DNA of 64,000 nt from Okeania sp. KiyG1. GTDB taxonomy: Bacteria > Cyanobacteriota > Cyanobacteriia > Cyanobacteriales > Microcoleaceae. Shown here in pieces: positions 19,705-29,509 of this stretch. The stretch is from the NCBI RefSeq assembly GCF_014132355.1, contig NZ_BLZO01000011.1:1-64000 (forward strand), in the 5' to 3' direction. Both the position numbers and the translations under genes were made by a program. Positions within the stretch are counted from its first letter, which is position 1; every line of letters begins with the position of its first letter. The notes under the pieces are model-generated. The model had not been told where the DNA came from, ran no database searches, and saw nothing but the letters and a program-made list of their open reading frames with translations.

Positions 19705-21537
19705 ATGTTTGGTTTAGACTTGCGTTCGCTCGCCCTATTTAGAGTGGGTTTAGCATTAGTAATTATTGTAGAATTAATTATCCGTGCAGGAGATTTAACA
19801 GCTCATTATAGTGATGCCGGGGTGTTGCCTCGAACATTACTCAAGGAAATTTCAAACCCTTTTTATTGGTCAATAAATTCAGTTAGTGGTGAAGCTTTTG
19901 TACAGGGTTTAATTTTCTTATTTGCTGGATTGATAGCTATAGCTTTGCTAGTAGGATATCGAACTAGATTAGCAACTATTGCTATGTGGGCTTTTATTAT
20001 TTCTATTCATAATCGAAATCCAGTCCTAATTTTTGCTGCCGATCATGTACTACGCGCTCTACTTTTCTGGGCAATGTTTTTACCGTTAGGAGCGAATTAT
20101 TCAATAGATAGCGCTCTTAATTCTTCAACAGAAAAATTACCTAAACGTGTTGCTTCTGCTGCTACTGTAGCGCTAATGATTCAAATGGTTTTAATTTATG
20201 CAGGTTCGGCAGCTTATAAGACTAAAAGTGAGATTTGGTGGCCTGATGGAGATGCAGTCTATTATGCTCTGAATTTTGATGGCTATGCTACACCATTTGG
20301 ACAATTTTTACTAAGTTTTCCTGAGCCGATATTAAAGTTACTAACCTGGGCAGCTCTTTGGTTTGAATGGTTAGGACCTTTTATGATTTTTATTCCTATT
20401 GGAATTACATTTTTCCGCTGCGTTTCTGTTATTTCTTTTATTCTTTTACATATTAGTTTTGGTCTATGTTTTGAACTAGGAATATTTCCTTATTTAAGTG
20501 TTATGAGTTGGTTGGCTTTTATTCCTACGGCAGTTTGGGATAATTGGCAGGAAAAAATCCAGACAGATGAACGGCAAGGATTGAGAATTTATTATGATGC
20601 AGACTGTGGATTTTGTAAGAAAGTTGTTTATCTGTTACGCACTTTTTTGATATTACCAGGAACGCCATTAAATACTGCTCAAACTGATGAATCTATCTAT
20701 GCTGATATGCAGGATAAAAATTCTTGGGTTGTTGTAGACTGGCAAGGAAATCGACATTTTAAGTGGGAAGCTTTGGTTTATGTATTTAGTTTGTCTCCTA
20801 TCTTTAAACCTTTGGCTTTCTTGATGGGATTATCAGCGATAATGCCTCTAGGAACAAAATTTTATGAATCTATTGCTAATAATAGAAAATTTGCTGGAAA
20901 TTTTACTAAACCATTGCAATTTCGTCCTCTATATGTACGTCCTTTTCTGGGTTTAAATATCATCGTATTTTTACTACTTATCTATACTTTGACTTGGAAT
21001 GTTAAAGGTTTTGTTAGGCAAACTTATCAAAGAAGAGGAGTACAAAAGCAGGATTTAATCGCTAAAGTGCACAAATTATTTCGACGTAGGACTTTTCAAA
21101 AATTGGATGTTTTTGGTAAGCTCACAAAGTTAGACCAATCTTGGAGTATTTTTGCACCTGCTCCACCACGAGATGATGGTTGGCACGTTATTTCTGGGAA
21201 GTTGAAAAATGGGAAAGAGGTTGATGTTTTATATGAGAAAGGAGAGTCTATAAGTTGGGATAAACCGACGATGAAACAATTTAATAACCTATATAAGAAT
21301 ATGCAATGGCGGAGTTATTTTCTTACTCTAAATCGAGCTATTGGTCGAAGGCTTTATCCTTATTATGCAGAGTATGTTTGTCGTGAATGGAATAGGAAGT
21401 ATGAGAGTGCTGAAAAATTAGAAAGTTTGGATATTTTCTTTATGGAGGAGAGAACTGTACCACCAGGAGAAATACAAACTGTGGAAAAGAAAAATATTAT
21501 GCAAAAGTCTTGTTCGGATGAGCAAAAAGATATTTAG
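19705..21537 (+). CDS. HTTM-domain membrane protein fused to a DCC (DUF393) domain
   Basis: This 610-residue protein has an N-terminal HTTM domain (horizontally transferred transmembrane, related to vitamin K gamma-carboxylase) with six or more helices over residues 10-280. A DCC thiol-oxidoreductase-like domain follows, with DADCGFC at 298-304. A further helix lies near 410-430, followed by a soluble tail. In-frame coding upstream of ATG 19705 reads SATLEK. It would extend to ATG 19652 if the A-run at 19674-19679 had seven A, as in several array units, so the true start may be 19652. An MBOAT gene follows 148 bases later. The substrate is unknown. Confidence 0.85.
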   Translation: MFGLDLRSLALFRVGLALVIIVELIIRAGDLTAHYSDAGVLPRTLLKEISNPFYWSINSVSGEAFVQGLIFLFAGLIAIALLVGYRTRLATIAMWAFIISIHNRNPVLIFAADHVLRALLFWAMFLPLGANYSIDSALNSSTEKLPKRVASAATVALMIQMVLIYAGSAAYKTKSEIWWPDGDAVYYALNFDGYATPFGQFLLSFPEPILKLLTWAALWFEWLGPFMIFIPIGITFFRCVSVISFILLHISFGLCFELGIFPYLSVMSWLAFIPTAVWDNWQEKIQTDERQGLRIYYDADCGFCKKVVYLLRTFLILPGTPLNTAQTDESIYADMQDKNSWVVVDWQGNRHFKWEALVYVFSLSPIFKPLAFLMGLSAIMPLGTKFYESIANNRKFAGNFTKPLQFRPLYVRPFLGLNIIVFLLLIYTLTWNVKGFVRQTYQRRGVQKQDLIAKVHKLFRRRTFQKLDVFGKLTKLDQSWSIFAPAPPRDDGWHVISGKLKNGKEVDVLYEKGESISWDKPTMKQFNNLYKNMQWRSYFLTLNRAIGRRLYPYYAEYVCREWNRKYESAEKLESLDIFFMEERTVPPGEIQTVEKKNIMQKSCSDEQKDI

Positions 21538-21685
21538 GGAGAAGGTCATTTCAGTTATCAGTTATCAGTTATCAGTTATCAGTTTTTAGTACTTCTGCAA
21601 TCAGAAGACTTGAAAATACGGAGTATTCTTTTTTTATCCTCTTAAAATGAGGAGGCGTAACTACCCAATTTTTAGGTTACTAGAT

Positions 21686-23167
21686 ATGCTATTTAATTCT
21701 TACGTTTTTATCTTTTGTTTTTTACCTTTAACTCTGATTATATTCTTTGGTTTAACGAGATTTGGTTTAATTAAGGCTGCCAAAGTTTGGTTGACTGCTA
21801 GTTCTTTTGCTTTTTATGGTTATTGGAATGTTGCTTATTTGCCTTTGCTGATAATTTCAATTTTGTGGAATTATCAAATGGGGAAATTTATTGCTGAGGC
21901 TAAACCAGAAAGTAAGCAAGCAAATGTTTTACTTTGGGTAGGTGTAGCTATTAATTTAGCCATAATTTCTTATTATAAATATGCGAACTTTTTCTTGGAT
22001 ACTTTTAATTCAGTAGTTTCTACAAATTTGAATGCTGGGCAAATTATTTTGCCTTTGGCTATTTCTTTTTATACTTTTACTCAGATAGCTTATTTAGTAG
22101 ATGCTTATCGTGGGGAAACAAGAGAGACAAATTATGACCTTTTAACTTATAGTTTCTTTGTAGTTTTCTTCCCTCAATTAATCGCTGGACCTATTTTACG
22201 CCACGATGAACTTATTCCTCAGTTTCGTCAATTGCGTAATTTTATTTTTTCCCAGAAAAATATGGCTTTGGGTTTAAGTCTTTTTAGTCTGGGATTGTGT
22301 AAAAAAGTTTTGATAGCTGACACTATATCTCCATGGGTAGCACTAGCTTTTAATCATGCTGCTGATTTGAGTTTTATTGAAGCTTGGGTGGGAGCTTTAA
22401 GTTACACTTTTCAGCTATATTTTGATTTTTCTGGTTACTCTGATATGGCGATCGGTTTGGGGTTGATGTTTAATATTAAATTACCGATTAATTTTAACTC
22501 TCCCTACAAGGCTACTTCTATTAGTGATTTTTGGCGAAGATGGCATATTACTTTATCCAATTTTCTCAGGGATTATTTATATATTCCTCTCGGTGGAAGT
22601 CGTCGTGGAGAAGTGCGTCGTTATAGTAATCTTTTGACAACGATGCTGTTAGGTGGATTATGGCATGGTGCAGGTTGGACTTATGTAGTTTGGGGAGGTT
22701 TACATGGTATCTATTTATGTATTAATCATGGTTGGCGAAAGTTAAATATTCCGATGCCGAAAGTATTGGCATGGGTAATTACTTTTGTTGCTGTTATTGT
22801 TAGTTGGGTTTTATTTAGAGCGCAAAATTTTCAGGATGGTCTAGATATTTTACAGACAATGGCAGGTATCAATGGAGTAGTTATACCAGGGGAAGCTAAA
22901 GGTAAATTATCTGTGTTAACTAATTTTGGTTTTCAACTCCAATCTTGGAAAAGTATGACTTATCTACCGGAATTTTTGGGTAGTAAAATTTTCTCAATTT
23001 TGACTTTGATAGGTTTAACTTTTTCTGTAAGTTTCCTACCCAATACTCAGGAAATTTTGGCAAAGTTGAAACCTACATGGTGGTGGTCAGTTTGGATTGG
23101 TGTTTTGACAAGTGTGGCTTTATTATCGCTGAATCGTGTGTCTGAATTTCTTTATTTCCAATTTTAA
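21686..23167 (+). CDS. MBOAT-family O-acyltransferase (AlgI/DltB-like)
   Basis: The 493-residue polytopic membrane acyltransferase begins MLFNSYVFIFCFLPLTL, the usual AlgI-type start. I therefore chose ATG 21686 over the upstream ATG at 21647, which lies in a dispersed repeat. Signature segments are ISDFWRRWHITLSNFLRDY and LGGLWHGAGWTYVVWG with the catalytic-type His. Such enzymes move acetyl groups across the membrane to modify exported polysaccharides, together with an SGNH partner protein. Three SGNH-like genes follow directly, the first after 15 bases, giving the classical MBOAT-SGNH pair. Confidence 0.92.
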   Translation: MLFNSYVFIFCFLPLTLIIFFGLTRFGLIKAAKVWLTASSFAFYGYWNVAYLPLLIISILWNYQMGKFIAEAKPESKQANVLLWVGVAINLAIISYYKYANFFLDTFNSVVSTNLNAGQIILPLAISFYTFTQIAYLVDAYRGETRETNYDLLTYSFFVVFFPQLIAGPILRHDELIPQFRQLRNFIFSQKNMALGLSLFSLGLCKKVLIADTISPWVALAFNHAADLSFIEAWVGALSYTFQLYFDFSGYSDMAIGLGLMFNIKLPINFNSPYKATSISDFWRRWHITLSNFLRDYLYIPLGGSRRGEVRRYSNLLTTMLLGGLWHGAGWTYVVWGGLHGIYLCINHGWRKLNIPMPKVLAWVITFVAVIVSWVLFRAQNFQDGLDILQTMAGINGVVIPGEAKGKLSVLTNFGFQLQSWKSMTYLPEFLGSKIFSILTLIGLTFSVSFLPNTQEILAKLKPTWWWSVWIGVLTSVALLSLNRVSEFLYFQF

Positions 23168-23182
23168 TAAACTTAGATAGAT

Positions 23183-24391
23183 ATGAGTACAAATAATCAA
23201 CTTAGTTCTAGTTACTCTCAACCTTTAACTGCCGAAAAATATTTGGCAAATAAAAAAAAATATCGTCGATATAATTGGCTGTTTTTATTGTCAGCTATAC
23301 TACCTGTAGTAGCAGTAGGAATATTCAATATTGTTGTATATCCTTATGATGTATTTAATACTCCCAATTTTTTAGGAATAAATCATTCAAAACCTCGGAA
23401 AGATAATAACGATCGCCTGTTTAAAGCAATTGATATTATTCGCATTAAACCTGTAACAGTTTTGATGGGTTCATCCAGAACAAAACGCGCTATAGACCCT
23501 AACTATCCAGCTTTAAAAAATCATCAGCCAGCTTATAATGTAGCACTTACTAAGGGAAATTTCTATGAGTTACGACGCTATTTAGAACACGCGATCGCTA
23601 ATCAGAAAAAATTAGACTTAGTGATTATCGGCTTAGATTTTTTTATGTTTAATTCATTGATACAAACTAGGGAAAGTTTTTATGAACAGAGACTATAAAA
23701 AAATATATTACCTTGGAATATTTGTTGAATATTACCTTTTCTTTAGATGCATTTTTTGCAAGTCAAGAAACAGTAATTCATAGTAATAAAAATCTACCAA
23801 ATAATATTTTTGATGGAGAAAATGGATTTATACCTTATCTAAATGTTGATCCTAAAAACTAAGTCTAGATTTGAAAAATTATGAATAGTTATTATGAAGG
23901 TTACTATACAACCTATGAACTATCTCCTAAATTACTAGATGAATTCAAAAAAGTAGTCGATTTATGCAAAAAATCAAATTAAATTAATATCATATATTTC
24001 TCCTGCTCATGCAACTCAATGGGAAATTATTAAAAGTTCTGGTCAGTGGTCAACTTTTGAAGAATGGAAACGTAAAGTTGTAGAAATTAGTGATGTATTC
24101 GATTTTTCTGGATATAACAGTATCACATCTGAGACTATTCATAATAATATGGAAAATTATACAGAGAATTCTCATTACACTCCTAAAGTAGGAAATTTAA
24201 TTTTGAATAGACTCCTCTCTTACAAAGAAAAAGAAGTTCCACAGGATTTTGGAATCTTAATTAATTCAGAAAATATTGAATCTCATCTCGCAAAAATTCG
24301 TCAAGACCGAGAAATTTGGGCTAAACATCATTCTGATGAAGTGAAGTTAGTAAAAGAAATTAAACAAAAGTTTGATGCCTCGCTAAAATAG
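23183..24391 (+). pseudogene. SGNH-hydrolase-like MBOAT partner, copy 1 (decayed)
   Basis: The frame is intact for 171 residues. It has a cytoplasmic Lys-rich N-terminus, a membrane anchor (about 33-50) and an SGNH-like block with GSSRT. It then stops at a TAA where the other copies have GAA after the RL pair. Downstream homology continues with several more shifts and stops up to 24391, which matches the C-terminus of copies 2 and 3. At least one lesion is a substitution rather than a run-length change, so this copy is truly broken. It is tandem to two close paralogues. Confidence 0.8.
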
Positions 24392-24450
24392 ATGAAAATT
24401 ATATTGAAGATATTAAATTCACTAAAATCTACTTTAACTGGGATTTAAAT

Positions 24451-25684
24451 ATGAGCATTAATAATCAACTTAGTTCTACTTACTCTCAAACTTCATCTCC
24501 CCAAAAATCAGAAAAATTGTAGGAAATAAAAGAAAATATCTTCTATATAATTGGATATTTTTATTGTCGGTATTTATGCCTATAGTTACTGTAGGATTGT
24601 TCAATATTCTTGTCGATCCTTATGATGTTTTTAATACTCCTAATTTATGGGGAATAAATCATTCAAAACCCCGAAAAGATAATAACGACCGCCTTTACAA
24701 AGCAACTGATATTATTCGGATTAAACCTGTTACTATTTTGACTGGTTCATCTAGAACAAAACAAGGTTTAGACCCGAATCATCCGGCTTTAGAGAATGAG
24801 CAACCTGCTTATAATTTAGCTCTTAATGGTACCAATATTTATGAATTACGACGTTATATAGAACACGCGATATCCAATCAGAAAGAACTAGATTTAGTTA
24901 TTGTTGGCTTAGATTTTTTGATGTTTAATTCATTGCGTAGAAATCGAGGAGTTTTTTCAGAAAGGAGATTAGAAAAACAGTATATTTTCTTCAAAGATTT
25001 TATTAATGTAGCATTTTCTTTAGATGCTGTGCAGGCAAGTAAAGAGACTATAATTGATAGTAAGAAAACTCCACTAGAATATCCAGATTACGGAGAAAAT
25101 GGATTTATGCCCGAACTAAATCTCGATCCTGAAGAAACTCAGCAGAGATTTACAGGAAACATCTTCCTGTATTTTAAAAGTCCAGACTCTAGGTATCAAC
25201 TATCCACTAAATTCTTGGATGAATTGAAAAAAATAGTAGATTTATCTGAAAAAATCAAATCAAGCTAATGTTATTTATCTCTCCCTCTCATGCAACTCAG
25301 TGGGAAACAATTAGAGCAACAGGTAAATGGTCAACTTTTGAAAAATGGAAACGTGAAGTTGTAAAAATTACTCCTATACTTGATTTTTCTGGATACAACA
25401 GCATCACAACTGAACCTATCCATAATGATATGGAAAACTATAGAGATAATTCTCATTACACTCCTAAAGTAGGGAATTTAATTTTGAATAAGCTCCTCTC
25501 TTACAAAGAAGAAGAAGTTCCAGAAGATTTTGGAATCTTAATTAGTCAAGAAAATATTGAATCTCATCTCGCAAAAATTCGTCAAGACCGTGAAGTTTGG
25601 GCAAAAAATAATCCTGATGAAGTGAAGTTGGTAAAGGAAATTAAACAGAAACATGATGCTTCGCGAGCAGAAAAAAATCAATAA
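24451..25684 (+). pseudogene. SGNH-hydrolase-like MBOAT partner, copy 2 (two single-base breaks)
   Basis: Homology runs from ATG 24451 to the stop at 25684. That gives 411 residues if one base is restored at 24517-24518 (TT) and one at 25248-25253 (A6). Open pieces cover 24564-25268 and 25268-25684. Landmarks are the N-terminal membrane anchor, LTGSSRTKQGLDPNH, DLVIVGLDFLMFNS, ISPSHATQW and the C-terminal NSHYTPKVG, whose His would be the SGNH catalytic His. A membrane-anchored periplasmic partner passing acyl groups to a polymer fits the family. Both breaks are homopolymer-type and may be sequencing errors. Confidence 0.75.
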
Positions 25685-25915
25685 AAGCTATATAGGGTTT
25701 CTGAATGGGATGTAAAAACTGAGTCCTATTTAAAAGGGAATAGGGAATGGGGAATGGGTAATAGTAAAGAAGGAAAACAGCATGAAATAGTGAAAAAGAC
25801 AAGTGAATGGATACCCAATAAACACTCTTTTTTATTAGAAAAAATCTGAATCTAGATTTACATCTCAAATCAAGAAACTATATATATATATGAACTGAAA
25901 TATATTGGAGATAAC

Positions 25916-27149
25916 ATGAGTATAAGTCGTCTAGTTAGTTATATTTATTCTAATGTTTCCGTTCCCAAAAAGTTAGAAAAATATGCGGCAAAGAAGAGAA
26001 AATATCGCCGATATAATTGGATATTTTTACTGTCGGTATTTCTCCCTGTAGTTACTGTAGGAGTATTTAATATTGTTGTCGATCCTTATGATGTATTTAA
26101 TACTCCAAATTTCTTGGGAATAAATCATTCAAAACCTCGAAAAGATAATAGCGATCGCCTATATAAAGCAACAGATATTATTCGCATCAAACCTGTAACT
26201 ATCCTCATTGGTTCGTCCAGAACAAAACAAGGTTTAGACCCTAATCATCCTGCTTTAAAAAATGAACAACCTGCTTACAATTTAGCTATCAATGGTATCA
26301 ATGCTTATGAATTACGACGTTATTTAGAACACGCGATCGCTAATCAAAAAGATTTAGATTTAGTTATTCTTGGCTCGGATTTTTTCATGTTTAATTCATT
26401 GCTGGAAAATCGACCAGGCTTTTCTGAAGATAGATTAGAAAAACAGCATATTTCTTTGAAAGATATAATCAACATTGCCTTTTCTGTAGATGCACTTTCA
26501 GCAAGTAAAGAAACGATAGTTGATAGTAAAAAAACTCCGTCAGATGATATTGTCTCTGGAGAAAATGGATTTATGCCTTATCTAAATCCTAACCCAGAAA
26601 CAACTCAGTGGAGATTTAGAAATGGCATCAATGTTTATTATAATTTTCATGCTCAATATGAATTATCTACTCCATTAGAGGAATTAAAAAAATAGTAGAT
26701 TTGTGTCAAGAAAATAACATCAAGTTAATACTATTTATTTCTCCTTCTCATGCAACTCAATGGGAAGCTATTAGAGCAACAGGTGAGTGGTCAACTTTTG
26801 AAGAATGGAAACGTGAAGTGGTAAAAATTACTCCTGTATTTGATTTTTCTGGGTATAACACTATCACAACTGAACCTATCCATAATGATATGGAAAACTA
26901 TAGAGATAATTCTCATTACACAAAAAAGTAGGCGATTTAATTCTCAACCGGATTTTATCCTATCAAGAAGAAGAAGTTCCAGAAGATTTTGGAATTTTAA
27001 TTAATTCAGAAAATATTGAATCTCATCTCACAAAAATTCGTCAAGACCGTGAACTTTGGGCAAAAAATAATCCTGATGAAGTGAAATTGGTAAGAGAAAT
27101 AAAACAAAAATATGATGCAAAAATCAGCGAAAAAATAAATGAAAACTAG
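25916..27149 (+). pseudogene. SGNH-hydrolase-like MBOAT partner, copy 3 (two single-base breaks)
   Basis: The third tandem paralogue spans exactly the same 1234 bases as copy 2. The frame from ATG 25916 is open to 26695, where A7 (26686-26692) should be A8. It resumes at 26701 and breaks again at A6 26922-26927, then runs to TAG 27147-27149. It has the same anchor, GSSRTKQG, ISPSHATQW and DNSHYT landmarks as the others. With both bases restored it encodes 411 residues. The GCGATCGC sites inside are shared with copy 1. Confidence 0.75.
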
Positions 27150-27180
27150 ATTTAATTACTAATTTTATTTGCAAGTAAAT

Positions 27181-28890
27181 ATGATTATGAATAATCGACT
27201 ATCTATTCACCCATTTCTTAGGGAATTTTTATTTCTTTTGTACCCTTATTAATTTGTTCTATAATCATTACTGAACATATGTTTAGTGAGGGACTTATTT
27301 TTAAAAGCCATGATATGGAAGCCCATGTTACATGGTTAATTCATTTTTCAAGACACATTGCGGAAGGGATTTTGTACCCGAGGTGGCTAGCTAATACTAA
27401 TTATGGATACGGTAGCCCAGATTTTGTATTTTATCCTCCTGGAGTTTACTACATTGGCTCTTTTCTAAAGCTAGCAGGAATAGATATTCAGAAAACGATA
27501 ACTTTCCTATTTTTACTAGCATCTTTATTGGCTGGTTTTAGCTGTTATGTTTATGGTCGAAACAAATGGGGTAAGAGAGTTTCTTTATTAGCTGCATTAG
27601 CTTATATGACATCTCCTTATCTAGTCCTAAATATATATCAAAGAGCTGCTTTACCAGAGACATTTGCTGTAGCACTATTTCCTTTGGGATTATTTTTGAC
27701 AGACCAAGCTTTTGGCAAACCAAAATGGAGAATAGGTTTGGCATTTTGTTTCGCAGCTTTATCTTTGACACATGCACCTAGTCTACTTCTTTACACTATT
27801 TTTTGGTTTTCATATGTAATTTGCTTCTTACTAAAATATTCTTGGAAAGCTATTGTAATAACCATCGCATCTGGAATGGTCGGTTTAGGAATAGCATCCT
27901 TCTACTTATTACCAGCTATTCTGGAAAAGAATTTAGTAAATGTAAATAGTATGAGAGAAGTTTCTGGAGGCTTTCAAGACAATTTGATATGGTCTCCTGG
28001 AAGTTGGACTAATATATTTATGAGGACTACAATAACAGATATTTTTACATATCAACTATTAACTATTATTGTTTTGACAATAATAATATTTTTTGCTGTC
28101 GGCAGGAACCTAAAAAATTAAAGAAGCTAGTATTTGGTTGATTTTTTTAGGAACTTTATTATTTATGATGACTTATCCCTCTGTAAAGATTTGGCAAAGC
28201 AGCAGAACATTGCAAATGGTTCAGTTTCCTTGGAGACTCATGGGAATGTTTTCATTTGGAGTAGTTGCTATGCTGGCAATTGCTATGAATAGAGTTTTGA
28301 ATAGCAAATCCCAACTAAAGTTAATTTTATCTTTAATTGTAGCAGTAATTTTTATAGCTAATGCTACTTATTTCTATAGTTTATCTAGAGCTTTACCAGG
28401 TTTTAATAATGCTGGCAATCCAAAGAAAGCTGCATTTAACCCTAAATATAATGTAATCAAGCTTGCTCTTGAGGAAAAAGAAATAAGTCAATTTAGTCAA
28501 TTTCGAGGTAGGGTTGAGTATCTACCATTAACACCAGAAGGAATAGCTGCTAAACCTATAGCTAGACAACCTCATATTTCTATTCTTAAAGGAGAAGCCT
28601 TAATAAAGCTTGACCAATGGCATAGTTACAACAGAATTTTTAATGTCTCAGCAACAGAAGATACGCACTTAAAAATACGAACTTTTTACTATCCAGCTTG
28701 GCATTTATATGTAAACAATAAACCCTATCCTAGAATTGTATCTGATGATGGAACAATTGAACTTAAGCTAAATCCAGGTGAGTATACAGTTAAGCTGTTT
28801 TATTCTTGGACTTATCCATTTTTCGTAGGTATAATTATTAGTGTTTTTAGTATTATTATACTTGCGACATACTGGTATAAATTTGCTTGA
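27181..28890 (+). pseudogene. GT-C-like membrane protein (PTPS-related domain), copy 1, frameshifted
   Basis: Aligned by eye to copy 2 (29510-31261), this gene spans ATG 27181 to 28890 and would encode about 570 residues. Three single-base additions are needed: GGG at 27221, A6 at 28112 and TTT at 28133. It is polytopic with 10 or more helices. HVTWLIHFSRHIAEGILYPRW lies in the first large loop, where GT-C enzymes keep acidic residues that bind the polyprenyl-sugar donor. The C-terminal end has a beta-rich domain, YYPAWHLYVNNKPYP. The family is annotated as 6-pyruvoyl-tetrahydropterin-synthase-related membrane proteins but behaves like glycosyltransferases. Confidence 0.75.
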
Positions 28891-29509
28891 AGCAATAATA
28901 AAAATTCTTAGTCGATCAAACTATATATTTCAAGTAGCAAGTCAAATTATTCCATAAGTTATTAGTAAAGAATTTTTTTCTTCTCTTGGTCGATTGAATA
29001 TGGTTAGGTAACCCATCAATCCCATCCTAGGTCATGCTCCGCAAACGACCGCTTTTTCTCCATTCATGGAGAGGCTTTATACCTTAATTTTTCGGTAATA
29101 AATCACAGATAATTGGCTACCAAGAATTAAAGGTATCGTAATTCTGTAGTTTCACTCACTCCAAATTTAATTCCTAGTAGTTGAGCTTATTCTTATTATT
29201 GTGGAGTTTTTATGCTTGTTTTAATAACTTTTCTAGTTGTTCATAGTTGATGCCTAATAAACTTTTTGATTCTTGTGGATGATTGTGAATATACTCAACC
29301 ATGCAGGTCATAATTGACCACCAAAAATTACATTTTTTATTACTCTATCACAATTGATTTATTTTTCGGAGATATCTATTCAGTAGATACCCTTATTTGC
29401 TTCTGCTAATAATTTTAATTTTCTTTAATTATCCAGTTTTTAGATTTATTCCGGAAACTAAATCAGAAGCTAGAAGAATGTTTTGTCAACATTTAGAGAA
29501 GTTAAGTAA
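28891..29509. repeat. Intergenic with duplicated flanks and a dispersed element
   Basis: The first 70 bases (TTGAAGCAATAATAAAAATT and on) recur after copy 2 at 31260-31327. The last 90 bases (TTATCCAGTTTTTAGATTTA and on) recur at 31325-31410. In between lie a partial TTTTTCGGTAA element (about 28980-29103) and a CCTAGGTCATGCTCCGCAAA fragment. No gene seen. Confidence 0.6.

Noticed and set aside
25641-25868. A 75-codon minus-strand frame after SGNH copy 2
   Set aside because: It overlaps the SGNH 3' end antisense and low-complexity intergenic DNA.
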